Below are positions 32,800-41,849 of a stretch of 64,000 nt of DNA, in pieces. The notes below the pieces were generated by a model. The model worked only from the letters and a program-made list of their open reading frames with translations, did not search any database and was not told where the DNA came from. Both the position numbers and the translations under genes were made by a program. Location: the NCBI RefSeq assembly GCF_022654015.1, contig NZ_CP073063.1, positions 2,542,001 to 2,606,000 of the forward strand, in the 5' to 3' direction. The DNA is from Brevundimonas diminuta. GTDB lineage: Bacteria; Pseudomonadota; Alphaproteobacteria; Caulobacterales; Caulobacteraceae. Within the stretch, counting starts at the first letter, position 1; every line of letters starts with the position of its first letter.

Positions 32800-33249
32800 A
32801 TGCGTCTCGCCCTTTTTCAACCGGACATTCCTCAGAACGTCGGAGCCTGCATCCGATTGTCGGCCTGTTTCGGCGTCGATCTACATGTGATTGAGCCGAC
32901 GGGCTTCCGTTTCGACGACCGCGCCATGAAGCGCGCGGCGCTCGACTACGGCCCGCTGTCCCACATGACCCGCCACGCCGACTGGGATGCGTTTCAGGCG
33001 GATCGTCCGGCCGGGCGGCTGGTGCTGCTTACGACCAAGGGCGCGACGCCCCTGCCCGATTTCGTGTTCCAGCCCGACGACACCCTGCTGTTCGGCAAGG
33101 AAAGCGCCGGCGCGCCCGACTATGTCCACGCCGCCGCCGACGCGCGTGTCGTCGTGCCGCTGCGACCCGACGCCCGCTCGCTGAACCTGTCGGTCACCGC
33201 CGGGATCGCCCTGTGGGAAGGCCTGCGCCAGACCGGCGGGGTCGGTTAG
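32800..33249 (+). CDS. trmL: tRNA (cytidine(34)-2'-O)-methyltransferase
   Basis: A 149-residue SPOUT-class RNA methyltransferase. The N-terminal motif is LFQPDIPQNVGACIRLSACF, followed by IEPTGF and LDYGPL. The C-terminal trefoil-knot motifs are LLFGKESAGAPD, VPLRPDARSLNLS and AGIALWEGLRQ. It 2'-O-methylates the wobble nucleotide of certain tRNA-Leu species. The start MRLALF matches the family; Mets upstream lack support. It overlaps the convergent dipeptidase stop by 4 bp. Confidence 0.93.
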   Translation: MRLALFQPDIPQNVGACIRLSACFGVDLHVIEPTGFRFDDRAMKRAALDYGPLSHMTRHADWDAFQADRPAGRLVLLTTKGATPLPDFVFQPDDTLLFGKESAGAPDYVHAAADARVVVPLRPDARSLNLSVTAGIALWEGLRQTGGVG

Positions 33250-34505
33250 TTCTGAGCCGAGGCAGGCTCCAGCCGCGCCATCGACGGCCGCTCGCCGGCC
33301 TTTGACGCCGCCACGGCCTCGACCGCCCGCATGACCCGCAGCAGGTTTTCGCCGGCGATCTTGCGGATGTCGGCCTCGGTCCAGCCCGCCTCCATCAGGG
33401 CCGCCAGGATGCGCGGATAGGCGTCCACCCCGCCCATGCCTTCCGGCAGGCTGCCGATGCCGTCGAAGTCGGCGCCCAGTCCGATGTGGTCGATGCCCGC
33501 CACTTCGCGCACGTGCTGAATATGCGCCACCACGTCGGCCAAGGTCGCCTGAGGCGTCGGATAGGCGGCGGTCCAGGCCGTCAGCCCGGCCTCGACCGCG
33601 CCGGGATCGCCGGGGTTCAGGGTCTTTAGCCGCGCCTCCTCGCCCGCCTTGGCTCCGTTCCAGGCCCGCACCGCCTCGGACACGAAACCGGGGGCCAGGT
33701 TGATCATCACGATGCCGCCGTCCTGGGGCATCATCCGCAGCACCCGATCCGGCACGTTGCGCGGATGATCCGTCACCGCCCGCGCCGACGAATGAGAGAA
33801 GATCACCGGCGTATCGGACACGCGCATGGCGTCCAGCATCGTCTCCTCGGAGACATGGCTGAGGTCGACCATCATGCCCAGCCGGTTCATCTCTTTGACC
33901 ACCTCTTCCCCGAACGGGCTGAGCCCGCCCCATTTCGGCGCGTCCGTCGCGCTGTCGGCCCAGGTCGTGGTCTTGGAGTGGGTCAGCGTCATGTAGCGCG
34001 CGCCGGCGCGGTAGAACTCACGCAGCAGGGCCAGGGAATCGTCAATCGAATAGCCGCCCTCCATCCCGATTAGGCTGGCGATCCGACCCGACTTGAACAC
34101 CGCATCCACCTCGTCCGCCGTGGTCGCCAGGCCGAAGGTGTCGGGGTGGGCGGCGATGATGCGCTTGGCCGTATCGATCTGCTCAAAGGTTTCCTCGACC
34201 GCCTCCAGCGGCGTCAGGCTGGCGGGCACATAGACGGACCAGAACTGCCCTCCGACACCCCCGGCCCGCAGGCGCGCGATGTCGGTATGCAATTTGGTCG
34301 ACGCCGCCAGATTCTCCGTCAGATCAACGGCGTAAACGTCATTTCCGTACTGCTGTCGCAGCGCCCACGGCAGGTCGTTGTGCCCGTCGATCAGCGGCGT
34401 GGTCTTCAAAATCTCCATCACTCGCGCCTCATCGGCGTCCTGGGCCTGGGCCGCCCCTCCCAGCGCGAGCGAGGTGACGGCGACAGAGACGAGACGGCGG
34501 ATCAT
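33246..34505 (-). CDS. membrane dipeptidase (peptidase M19), exported
   Basis: A 419-residue M19 renal-dipeptidase-family enzyme with a signal peptide ([15 protein letters not shown]). Zinc-site motifs are [39 protein letters not shown] and [10 protein letters not shown]. It hydrolyses dipeptides, often with a D-residue or dehydro-residue at the C-terminal side, in the periplasm. The start at 34505 is supported by AGGAA about 9 nt upstream. It is divergent from hemF, 52 bp away. Together with two M28 peptidases in the window it suggests peptide scavenging. Confidence 0.93.
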   Translation of the reverse strand: MIRRLVSVAVTSLALGGAAQAQDADEARVMEILKTTPLIDGHNDLPWALRQQYGNDVYAVDLTENLAASTKLHTDIARLRAGGVGGQFWSVYVPASLTPLEAVEETFEQIDTAKRIIAAHPDTFGLATTADEVDAVFKSGRIASLIGMEGGYSIDDSLALLREFYRAGARYMTLTHSKTTTWADSATDAPKWGGLSPFGEEVVKEMNRLGMMVDLSHVSEETMLDAMRVSDTPVIFSHSSARAVTDHPRNVPDRVLRMMPQDGGIVMINLAPGFVSEAVRAWNGAKAGEEARLKTLNPGDPGAVEAGLTAWTAAYPTPQATLADVVAHIQHVREVAGIDHIGLGADFDGIGSLPEGMGGVDAYPRILAALMEAGWTEADIRKIAGENLLRVMRAVEAVAASKAGERPSMARLEPASAQN

Positions 34506-34557
34506 GGGCGGGCTTCCTGAAAACGGCAGGCGGCCATTAGCGCCCGCGATTCTGCTT

Positions 34558-35490
34558 ATGACAACCTGTCCGGATGACGCCGCCGCCGCGACGTGGTTCA
34601 AGCGCGCCATGAGCGACGCCGTCTTCTCCGATCCGCTCGACCTGAAGAAGGTCGAGACCCGCGCCTGGTTCGAACATCTGCGCGACCGCATCCACGCCGC
34701 CTTCGAGGCGCTGGAGGATGCCGCCCCCGCCGACCTGTTCCCCGGCGAACCCGGACGCTTCGTCAGAACCGCATGGGAACGGCCAGAGGGCGGCGGGGGC
34801 GTCATGGGCATGATGCACGGTCGCCTCTTCGAAAAGGTCGGCGTCCATGTCTCGACGGTGCATGGCGCCTTCCCCGCCGACTACGCCAAGACCGTGCCCG
34901 GCGCCGACGTCGATCCGCGCTTCTTCGCGACGGGGATCAGCCTGATCTGCCACCCCGTCAGCCCGCGCATCCCGGCCGTTCATATGAACACCCGCTTCAT
35001 CGCCACGACCAAGAGCTGGTTCGGCGGCGGCGGTGACCTGACGCCCGTGCTGATGGCGGATCGTCGTCAGGATCACCCCGACACCGTGGCCTTCCACGCC
35101 GCCATGCAGGCCGCCTGCGACGCCCACGACCCGACCTGGCACGCCAAATACAAGGCCTGGTGCGACGAGTATTTCTATCTGCCTCATCGCAAGGAGCCGC
35201 GCGGCACCGGCGGCGTCTTCTATGACCATCACGACAGCGGCGACTATGACCGCGACTTCGCCTTCACCCGCGACATCGGCCTGGCCTTCCTGGATGTGTA
35301 CCCTCGAATCGTCGCCGGCCGCATGGCCGAGCCCTGGACGGCCGAGGAGCGCGAGGAACAGCTGATCCGCCGGGGCCGCTACGTCGAGTTCAACCTGCTC
35401 TACGACCGCGGCACCATGTTCGGCCTGAAGACCGGCGGCAACGTCGACTCGATCCTGTCATCCATGCCCCCGGTGGTGAAGTGGCCCTAA
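34558..35490 (+). CDS. hemF: oxygen-dependent coproporphyrinogen-III oxidase
   Basis: A 310-residue HemF, which decarboxylates coproporphyrinogen III to protoporphyrinogen IX with O2 in heme synthesis. Motifs: [60 protein letters not shown], and the C-terminal [19 protein letters not shown]. The ATG at 34558 (MTTCPDD) was chosen; a Met at 34609 is an alternative. It is aerobic and cytoplasmic, consistent with the nearby heme-requiring bc1 operon. A paired inverted-repeat element follows directly. Confidence 0.96.
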   Translation: MTTCPDDAAAATWFKRAMSDAVFSDPLDLKKVETRAWFEHLRDRIHAAFEALEDAAPADLFPGEPGRFVRTAWERPEGGGGVMGMMHGRLFEKVGVHVSTVHGAFPADYAKTVPGADVDPRFFATGISLICHPVSPRIPAVHMNTRFIATTKSWFGGGGDLTPVLMADRRQDHPDTVAFHAAMQAACDAHDPTWHAKYKAWCDEYFYLPHRKEPRGTGGVFYDHHDSGDYDRDFAFTRDIGLAFLDVYPRIVAGRMAEPWTAEEREEQLIRRGRYVEFNLLYDRGTMFGLKTGGNVDSILSSMPPVVKWP

Positions 35491-35501
35491 AATAGATCCG
35501 T

Positions 35502-35620
35502 TCATCCCCGCGAAAGCGGGAACCCAATGTTGTCGCTCGCACGATTGTCTGGATGACAGCCTCGAACCCACCCAAACATTGATCGCCCAAAGGACTGGGT
35601 CTCCGCTTTCGCGGGGATGA
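35502..35620. repeat. REP-like paired inverted-repeat element
   Basis: Two 25-nt arms face each other across about 69 nt: TCATCCCCGCGAAAGCGGGA... (35502-35526) and the reverse-oriented copy at 35596-35620, with 23 of 25 positions complementary. Each arm also contains its own small hairpin (CCGCGAAAGCGG). The element fills the gap between hemF and the convergent LysR gene. It looks like a REP doublet or a short non-autonomous mobile repeat, and may also end transcription. Confidence 0.7.
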
Positions 35621-35636
35621 GCGGGATTGGGGAGAT

Positions 35637-36512
35637 TTACCCCATCGCCTCGACGAACACGTCGCCGGCCCGGCTGCGATACCGTTCGCGGTGTCGTAAC
35701 AGGCGAAACGGTCGCTCGGGCAGGGTGAAGGGCGCCGTCACCAGCCGCCCGGCGGCCACGGACGCATAGGCCACGCTTTCCGACAGGGCCGTGGCCCCCG
35801 CCCCCGCCTCGGCCGCCGCCAGCACGGCCTCGTTCGACGGCAGGGTCATCGACACCGACAGGGTCGCGGGATCGACCCCCATGTCCCGCACCGCCGCCTC
35901 CAGGGTCGATCGCGTGCCCGATCCGACTTCGCGCAACACCCATGGCTGGCCCGCCAGATCCTTCGCCTCCAGCCGACGTCGCGTCGCCCACGGATGGTCC
36001 GGCGTCACCAGCACGGCCAGCCGGTCCGACCCCACCTGGACCTGGGACAGGGCCGGCTCGTCCACCGCCCCCTCGACCAGGCCGATCTCGGCGGCGCCGC
36101 TCAGCACCGCCTGCGCCGCCTCGCGCGTGTTGCCGATCTCGACGGCCAGTTCGACGCCGGGATAGGCCGTATGGAAATCCACCAGCCGGCGCGGCAGCCA
36201 GTAGCTGGCGATGGTCTGGCTGGCGAACACCGCCAGACGCCCGCGCCGCAGGGCGCTCATGTCCGCCAGCGCCGCCTCGGCCGCCGCCGCTCGCGCCAGC
36301 ACCGCCTTGGCCTCGGGCAGGAAGGCGCGACCGGTCTCGTTCAATACGACGCCCCGACCGACCCGATCAAATAGCCGCACGTCATGCTCGGCTTCCAACG
36401 CCGCCAGGGCGTTCGACACGGCCGACTGGGTCAGACTCAGCGCCCGCGCCGCCGCCGTCACGTGGTCACGCTCGGCGACAGCGACGAAGATACGCAAGCG
36501 TTCCAGGGTCAC
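35637..36512 (-). CDS. LysR-family transcriptional regulator
   Basis: A 291-residue LysR regulator. The N-terminal winged helix-turn-helix reads TLERLRIFVAVAERDHVTAA and SLTQSAVSNALAALEAEHDV. A type-2 periplasmic-binding-like effector domain follows (about 90-291). The GTG start at 36512 has GGAG 7 nt upstream; a longer frame to 37187 is antisense to the next gene and is rejected. It is divergent from a YeiH-type transporter gene 80 bp away, the classic layout for a LysR factor and its target. In relatives it resembles CysB/YeiE-like regulators of sulfur genes (inference). Confidence 0.92.
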   Translation of the reverse strand: MTLERLRIFVAVAERDHVTAAARALSLTQSAVSNALAALEAEHDVRLFDRVGRGVVLNETGRAFLPEAKAVLARAAAAEAALADMSALRRGRLAVFASQTIASYWLPRRLVDFHTAYPGVELAVEIGNTREAAQAVLSGAAEIGLVEGAVDEPALSQVQVGSDRLAVLVTPDHPWATRRRLEAKDLAGQPWVLREVGSGTRSTLEAAVRDMGVDPATLSVSMTLPSNEAVLAAAEAGAGATALSESVAYASVAAGRLVTAPFTLPERPFRLLRHRERYRSRAGDVFVEAMG

Positions 36513-36591
36513 GATTGATCTCCAAATCGGATTGAAACGAGCATAACTATCCGTTGGACGGCCGTCGAGGGTTGGCGCATCACGCTTGACG

Positions 36592-37650
36592 ATGAAGTCC
36601 GCCGCCCTGCCCGCGTCCGCGCACACACCGTCCATGGCGTCAGCGACGGCGTTCGGGCGCACGATCCGGCCGGGCGTCATGCTGTGCCTGCTGGTGACGC
36701 TGGCGGCCATCGGCCTGACCAGCATCGAGCGCGACGTGATCGGCCATGTCTGGCTGGAGCCGCTAGTGTTGGCCATACTGCTGGGCGCCGCCGTCCGCAC
36801 CGCCTGGACGCCCGACGTGCGGTTCAAGGCCGGCATCGACTTCTCGGCCAAGACCCTGCTGGAGGTCGCGGTTGTCCTGCTCGGCGCCTCGGTCAGCGCC
36901 GCCACCCTGTCGTCGCTGGGCGTCGGCTTCGTGCTTGGCATCTTCGCCCTGGTCGCGCTCGCCATCGTCGTCGGTTTCGGCGTCGGCCGCGCCCTGGGCC
37001 TGAACCCGCGCATGGCCCTGCTGGTCGCCTGCGGCAACGCCATCTGCGGCAACTCGGCCATCGCCGCCGTCGCCCCCGTCATCGACGCGGACGGCGAAGA
37101 GGTGGCGGCCTCCATCGCCTTCACCGCCGTATTCGGCGTGATCGTGGTTCTGGCCCTGCCGCTGCTGGGCGGCCTGATCCATCTCAACGGCCTGCAATAC
37201 GGCGCCCTGGCCGGTCTGACCGTCTATGCGGTGCCGCAGGTTCTGGCCGCCGCCGCCCCCTTCGGCGCCGTCGCGACGCAAACCGGCACGGTGGTCAAGC
37301 TGGTGCGAGTGCTGATGCTCGGCCCCGTCATCCTCGCCCTGTCGCTGATCTTCCGCGAGCGTGCGCCCGGCGCTGCAAAGCCCGGCCTGTCGCGCCTGCT
37401 GCCTTGGTTCATCATCGGCTTCCTTGTCATGATCGGCCTGCGCTCGTTTGACCTGATCCCGCAGGCCGCGCTGGCGCCTATGGCCGCCGCCTCCAGCCTG
37501 CTGACCGTCGTCGCCATGGCCGCTTTGGGTCTCCAGACCGACATCCGCGCCGTCGCCCGCGCTGGCGGCCGTGTCGTCGCCGCCGTCATCCTGTCGCTGG
37601 GCGCCTTGGTGGTGCTGGCGCTGGCGCTGATCCGGCTGCTGGGCCTTTAA
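36592..37650 (+). CDS. YeiH-family putative sulfate exporter, membrane protein
   Basis: A 352-residue membrane protein with about ten hydrophobic helices, of the YeiH/UPF0324 family. Segments: VLAILLGAAVRTAWTPDVRF, GIDFSAKTLLEVAVVLLGAS, LLVACGNAICGNSAIAAVAP, VYAVPQVLAAAAPFG. The family is described as putative sulfate or sulfonate exporters; direct proof is thin. It is divergently transcribed from a LysR regulator. The ATG at 36592 lacks a clear ribosome site; a TTG two codons before it is also possible. The stop overlaps the convergent amidotransferase stop. Confidence 0.88.
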   Translation: MKSAALPASAHTPSMASATAFGRTIRPGVMLCLLVTLAAIGLTSIERDVIGHVWLEPLVLAILLGAAVRTAWTPDVRFKAGIDFSAKTLLEVAVVLLGASVSAATLSSLGVGFVLGIFALVALAIVVGFGVGRALGLNPRMALLVACGNAICGNSAIAAVAPVIDADGEEVAASIAFTAVFGVIVVLALPLLGGLIHLNGLQYGALAGLTVYAVPQVLAAAAPFGAVATQTGTVVKLVRVLMLGPVILALSLIFRERAPGAAKPGLSRLLPWFIIGFLVMIGLRSFDLIPQAALAPMAAASSLLTVVAMAALGLQTDIRAVARAGGRVVAAVILSLGALVVLALALIRLLGL

Positions 37651-38378
37651 ATCCCGCTGCCGTCATCCTCGACCGGCGGCGGGGTCAGCAACAGGAAGGC
37701 GCGGATCCAGGCGGTCAGCACCGCCCGGTCGTTGGGCCGCCTCAGACTGTCAATCGCCTGATCCGCCACATCATGCGGGATGCGCGCCCCGCGCCGTCCC
37801 TCGATCAGGGCCGCCGCATAGTCCGGCTGAAACTCCGGGTGGCACTGAAACGAGATCGCATCGTCGCCCCAGGCCAGGCCGGCGTAGGGCGTGAAGCCGC
37901 TGGACGCGATCACCCGCGCATCATCCGAAACCGCGACGACCTGATCCTGGTGCGACACGGGAATGGCGATCGTGCGCGCCCGCGGATGCATCCACGGCGC
38001 ATCCTCACGCACGTCATAGCGGTGCAGCCCCACGCCCCAGCCCTTTTGCGACTTCTCCACCACCCCGCCGAACGCATGGGCCAGCGCCTGATGCCCGAAA
38101 CAGATGCCGACCAGCCGCGTCCGCCCCCGCGCCGCCCTCAACCAATCGATAAGCTGCGGGATCCACGGCAGATCGTCATAGACCCCCGCCGCCGACCCCG
38201 TGACGATGGCCCCTTGGAAGACCGACGGATCGTCGGGCAGATGCCCCGACTGCACGTCGAACCGCGTCGTCGGCACGCCCTCGCCCAGCAGGGCACGAAA
38301 CCGCGCCGGATAGTCGTCGAAATCGTCCTTCAGATGCTCCGGCGGGTGTCCGGTTTCCAGAATGGCGATGCGCGTCAT
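37647..38378 (-). CDS. class I glutamine amidotransferase-like protein
   Basis: A 243-residue GATase1 domain protein. It has the nucleophile elbow LVGICFGHQALAHAFGG (Cys about residue 95) and the His/Glu pair in FQCHPEFQPD. It resembles stand-alone GMP-synthase-like amidotransferases whose real substrate is often a gamma-glutamyl compound. It has no synthetase domain. It lies 22 bp downstream of rlmJ on the same strand, so the two may be co-transcribed. Confidence 0.88.
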   Translation of the reverse strand: MTRIAILETGHPPEHLKDDFDDYPARFRALLGEGVPTTRFDVQSGHLPDDPSVFQGAIVTGSAAGVYDDLPWIPQLIDWLRAARGRTRLVGICFGHQALAHAFGGVVEKSQKGWGVGLHRYDVREDAPWMHPRARTIAIPVSHQDQVVAVSDDARVIASSGFTPYAGLAWGDDAISFQCHPEFQPDYAAALIEGRRGARIPHDVADQAIDSLRRPNDRAVLTAWIRAFLLLTPPPVEDDGSGI

Positions 38379-38400
38379 GCGACCAACCTAGTGACTGCGG

Positions 38401-39216
38401 TCAGAAGGTCCAGACCTCCGCCCGTCCGCCCGCTTCCCCCAGCGCCCCCGCGACCCAGCCGCAGATCTCGTTCGCAGCCGCTTCCGCGCCCGCCGGCGGA
38501 TTCACCACCACCATGGCGCAGCCGTTCATCTTCATCGGATTGGTCAACGGCCTCAGCCGCGCCTCGGCGACCAGGGTCGACCCCGCCTTGCCTTGCAGCC
38601 GCCGGATAAAGCCGTCGAAGGTCTCCAGATCCTTCAGCGGCGTCCAGATCGCTGCCGTCGCCGTCGGATCGCGCCTCACCACCGAAATCGCGGTCTCGGC
38701 CGAGCGGACATAGTCGTCGGGTTTCTCGAACGGCGGATCGATCAACACTAGCGGCCCGCGCACTTTCGCCGCCTCCGCGCCGACCGCTGCATAGCCGTCG
38801 CCCTCGCGCGCTGCGGCGTTCGCTCGCCCCGCCAGCGCCTCGGCCAGCATGGCCCGAACCGGCGGGTTCAGTTCGAACCCGACATAACGACCGCCGGGCG
38901 TCAGCGCGTCCGCGATCAGCAACGGCGACCCCGGGTAGAACCGCGCCCCGCCCTCAGGATTCAGCGTCGCGACCTCGGTCGCCAGCGCGTCCATCAGCGG
39001 CGTCCGCCCCTCGGCGGACATCAACCGCGCCACGCCGGCCTCGGCCTCCATGGACCGCGCGCCATCCCCCGACAGATCGTAAAGCCCTGCCCCCGCATGG
39101 GTGTCGAACACCGTCAGCGGCCCCGCCGCCTGCCGCGCTTTCACCAACCACAGCATCAGGGCGTGCTTGACCAGGTCGGCGAAGTTTCCGGCGTGAAAGC
39201 TGTGGCGATAGTTCAT
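38401..39216 (-). CDS. rlmJ: 23S rRNA (adenine(2030)-N6)-methyltransferase RlmJ
   Basis: A 271-residue RlmJ. The N-terminal signature is MNYRHSFHAGNFADLVKHAL, with a SAM-binding region (VFDTHAGAGLYDLSG) and the catalytic DPPFEKPDDY motif of N6-adenine methyltransferases. It modifies A2030 of 23S rRNA. Length and motifs are normal. It is divergent from the small gene that precedes topoisomerase IB. An older name for the family is YhiR/ComJ. Confidence 0.94.
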   Translation of the reverse strand: MNYRHSFHAGNFADLVKHALMLWLVKARQAAGPLTVFDTHAGAGLYDLSGDGARSMEAEAGVARLMSAEGRTPLMDALATEVATLNPEGGARFYPGSPLLIADALTPGGRYVGFELNPPVRAMLAEALAGRANAAAREGDGYAAVGAEAAKVRGPLVLIDPPFEKPDDYVRSAETAISVVRRDPTATAAIWTPLKDLETFDGFIRRLQGKAGSTLVAEARLRPLTNPMKMNGCAMVVVNPPAGAEAAANEICGWVAGALGEAGGRAEVWTF

Positions 39217-39307
39217 GCCGCCTCGTCTCGCGCCCGGCCCGCGCGGTCAAGCGGAACTCGCGCGCCAGACACGGCGTTCGGGCCAAGTCCTTGTACGGAA
39301 AGATGCG

Positions 39308-39652
39308 ATGGCCGCCAAAACCACCCTCACCGACGCGCAACGCAAGCCGCCCAAGGGCGTCGCGGCCCAGGCCAAACGCGGTCTCGACCTGCGCGACAAG
39401 CACGACCGGGGCGGCACCGAGGTCGGCGTACGCCGCGCCCATCAGTTGGCGGATCAGAAGCCCGTCTCGGACAAGGACATCAAGGACATCTACAGCTACT
39501 TCGCCCGCCACACCGTGGATAAGGACGGCAAGGGCTGGGCCAGCCGCACCGATCCTTCGGCCGGCTATATCGCCTGGCTGCTGTGGGGCGGCGACCCGGC
39601 CGAGCGCTGGATCAAAAGGCTGCATGACCGCCTCGAAAAGGCGAACGACTGA
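39308..39652 (+). CDS. small conserved protein coupled to topoisomerase IB
   Basis: A 114-residue, basic, soluble protein: RGLDLRDKHDRGGTEVGVRR, SDKDIKDIYSYFARHTVDKD and PSAGYIAWLLWGGDPAERW. The same sequence pattern is known to me as a domain in phage proteins of alphaproteobacteria and as stand-alone genes; its function is not established. The stop overlaps the topoisomerase start (TGATG), so the two are translated together. A role at DNA alongside the topoisomerase is only inferred from coupling and charge. Confidence 0.75.
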   Translation: MAAKTTLTDAQRKPPKGVAAQAKRGLDLRDKHDRGGTEVGVRRAHQLADQKPVSDKDIKDIYSYFARHTVDKDGKGWASRTDPSAGYIAWLLWGGDPAERWIKRLHDRLEKAND

Positions 39653-40674
39653 TGGCCGACGGATCGCACGCCTTCGACATCGCCGCCGAAGTCCCCGAAG
39701 GCCTCAGCTATTGCAGCGACGAGTTCGCGGGCCTGACCCGACGCCGCGCCGGCAAGGGCTGGTCCTATCGCGACGCCAAGGGCAAGACCGTCACGGACGC
39801 CAAGACCCTGGCCCGCATCCGCGCCCTGGCTATTCCGCCCGCCTGGACCGACGTCTGGATCTGTCCCAAGGCCAACGGCCATATCCAAGCCACCGGTCGG
39901 GACGTGAAGGGCCGCAAACAATACCGCTATCACAACGACTGGAGCACGGCCCGCTCCGAGAACAAGTTCGACAAGCTGCCCGCTTTTTCCCGCAACCTGG
40001 GGAAACTGCGCGACAAGGTCGAACATGACCTGGCCCTTCGCGGCGTGTGTCGCGACAAGGTGCTGGCCACCGCCGTACGCCTGCTGGAGATCACCCTGAT
40101 CCGGGTCGGCAACTCCATCTACGCCAAACAGAACCGCAGCTATGGCCTGACGACCCTGCACAAACGCCACATCGACGTGGACGGTGCGGCCCTGACGTTT
40201 GAGTTTCGCGGCAAGAGCGGCAAAGATCACAGCGTCAGCGTCAAAGACCGCCGCCTGGCCAAGGTCGTGCGGCAGCTCGAAGGCCTGCCCGGCCAGCAAC
40301 TGTTCAAATACCGCGCGGCCGACGGCACGCTGTGCCCGGTCGATTCCGATGACGTGAACGCCTACATTCGCGAGGCGATGGGCGAGCAGTTCTCGGCCAA
40401 GGACTTCCGCACCTGGGCCGGCACCGTCTCGGCGGCGCGGGCGCTGCGCGACACCGAGGCCCCAACCTCGCCCACCGACGCCAAGCGCAAGATCACCGTC
40501 TGCGTGAAGGCCGTCGCGGGCCTGTTGGGCAACACCCCCACCGTCTGCCGCGCATCCTATGTCCACCCCAAGGTCTTCGCCCTGTTCGAAAGCGGCGAAA
40601 TCGCCAAGGCCTTGCCGGGTTCGGAGACCAAGGGGTTCGAAAAAGCGCTGATCAAACAGCTGCTGGCTGTCTGA
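39652..40674 (+). CDS. DNA topoisomerase IB (poxvirus-like)
   Basis: A 340-residue type IB topoisomerase. N-terminal domain: AIPPAWTDVWICPKANGHIQ and GRKQYRYHNDW. Catalytic pocket: VRLLEITLIRVGNSIYAKQN (Arg), GLTTLHKRHID, FEFRGKSGKDHSV (Lys) and FRTWAGTVSA. The nucleophile is Tyr303 in RASYVHP. It relaxes supercoils by nicking one strand through a 3'-phosphotyrosyl intermediate. Length matches bacterial poxvirus-type enzymes. Coupled to the upstream 114-residue gene by a 1-nt overlap. Confidence 0.95.
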   Translation: MADGSHAFDIAAEVPEGLSYCSDEFAGLTRRRAGKGWSYRDAKGKTVTDAKTLARIRALAIPPAWTDVWICPKANGHIQATGRDVKGRKQYRYHNDWSTARSENKFDKLPAFSRNLGKLRDKVEHDLALRGVCRDKVLATAVRLLEITLIRVGNSIYAKQNRSYGLTTLHKRHIDVDGAALTFEFRGKSGKDHSVSVKDRRLAKVVRQLEGLPGQQLFKYRAADGTLCPVDSDDVNAYIREAMGEQFSAKDFRTWAGTVSAARALRDTEAPTSPTDAKRKITVCVKAVAGLLGNTPTVCRASYVHPKVFALFESGEIAKALPGSETKGFEKALIKQLLAV

Positions 40675-40691
40675 TCAGCGGTGCTCGTCTC

Positions 40692-41744
40692 TCAGGCGGC
40701 CTTGTCCCAGTCCAGCACGACCTTGCCCGACTGCCCCGACTTCATGGCTTCGAAGCCTTCGCGGTAGTCGGCGTAGCCTAGGCGGTGGGTGATCAGCGGG
40801 CTCAGGTCCAGGCCAGCCTTCAGCAGGCCCAGCATCTTGCGCCAGGTGGTGAACATTTCGCGGCCGTAGACGCCCTTGATGGTCAGGGCCTTCAGGATGA
40901 TCGCGCCCCAGTCGGTTTCCATCGGCTTGCCGGGAATGCCCAGCAGCGCCATGCCGCCGCCCATGATCAGGGTATCGACACACTGTTTGAAGGCGATGGG
41001 CGAACCCGACATCTCCAGCGCCACGTCAAAGCCGACCTTCAGGCCCAGCTCCTTCATGACATCATGGATGTCTTCCTTGGTCGTATTCACGGTGCGAACG
41101 CCCGGCGCCACCTTCTGCGCCAGCTCCAGCCGGAAGTCGTTGATGTCGGTCAGGACCACGGTGCGCGCGCCCGCATGACGCGCCACGGCCGCGGCCATCA
41201 TGCCGATGGGGCCGGCGCCTGTGACCAGCACGTCCTCGCCCAGCAGGTCGAACTGCTGGGCTGTGTGCACAGCATTGCCAAACGGATCCAGAATCGAGCC
41301 GATCTCATAGGGCACGTCGTCCGGCAGTTCGATGACGTTGAAGGCCGGGGCCACCACGAACTCGGCGAAGGCGCCCTGGCGGTTCACGCCGATGCCGCGC
41401 GTCTTGGGGTCCAGGTGGAAGTGACCGGCGCGGGCCGCTTCGGAGTTCAGGTCGATGACGTGGCCCTCGGCCGAGACGCGCTGGCCGATCTTCAGCGGGC
41501 GATCCACGTCCTTGCCGATGGCGACGATCTCGCCGGCGAACTCGTGGCCGGTGATCATCGGGGTCGGGACGTTCTTCTGGGACCACTCGTCCCAGTTCCA
41601 GATGTGGATGTCGGTGCCGCAAACGGCGGTGCGGTGCACCCGGATCAGCACATCCTCCGGCCCCGCCTCGGGGACCGGCGCGTCGATCAGTTCCAGGCCG
41701 ATGCCGGGCGCGGTCTTGGCCAGGGCCTTCATCGTGTCGGTCAT
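40692..41744 (-). CDS. tdh: L-threonine 3-dehydrogenase
   Basis: A 350-residue zinc MDR dehydrogenase. Motifs: RTAVCGTDIHIWNWDEWSQK (catalytic zinc Cys), ITGHEFAGEIVAIG and the NAD-binding VTGAGPIGMMAAAVARHAG. It oxidises L-threonine to 2-amino-3-oxobutyrate, which the product of the gene just upstream (kbl, 105 bp away, same strand) cleaves with CoA to glycine and acetyl-CoA. The structural zinc cysteines of many MDR enzymes are not all obvious here. Confidence 0.95.
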   Translation of the reverse strand: MTDTMKALAKTAPGIGLELIDAPVPEAGPEDVLIRVHRTAVCGTDIHIWNWDEWSQKNVPTPMITGHEFAGEIVAIGKDVDRPLKIGQRVSAEGHVIDLNSEAARAGHFHLDPKTRGIGVNRQGAFAEFVVAPAFNVIELPDDVPYEIGSILDPFGNAVHTAQQFDLLGEDVLVTGAGPIGMMAAAVARHAGARTVVLTDINDFRLELAQKVAPGVRTVNTTKEDIHDVMKELGLKVGFDVALEMSGSPIAFKQCVDTLIMGGGMALLGIPGKPMETDWGAIILKALTIKGVYGREMFTTWRKMLGLLKAGLDLSPLITHRLGYADYREGFEAMKSGQSGKVVLDWDKAA

Positions 41745-41849
41745 ACTCTTAACTCCCTGAAATCACAGCTCCGGGTTCATCCCGAAACCTGCGGCTGAGG
41801 CCCCACGCCTCCTCGCCGCCTTGTCTTTGTCGATGGCCGGCGAAAGGGG

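Noticed and set aside
35502-35620. Repeat pair considered as a minimal CRISPR array
   Set aside because: Only two arms, in inverted rather than direct orientation, with one 69-nt spacer and no cas genes.
36515-37187. N-terminal extension of the LysR regulator to 37187
   Set aside because: It would run antisense through the YeiH gene. The LysR family start fits the GTG at 36512, which has a good ribosome site.
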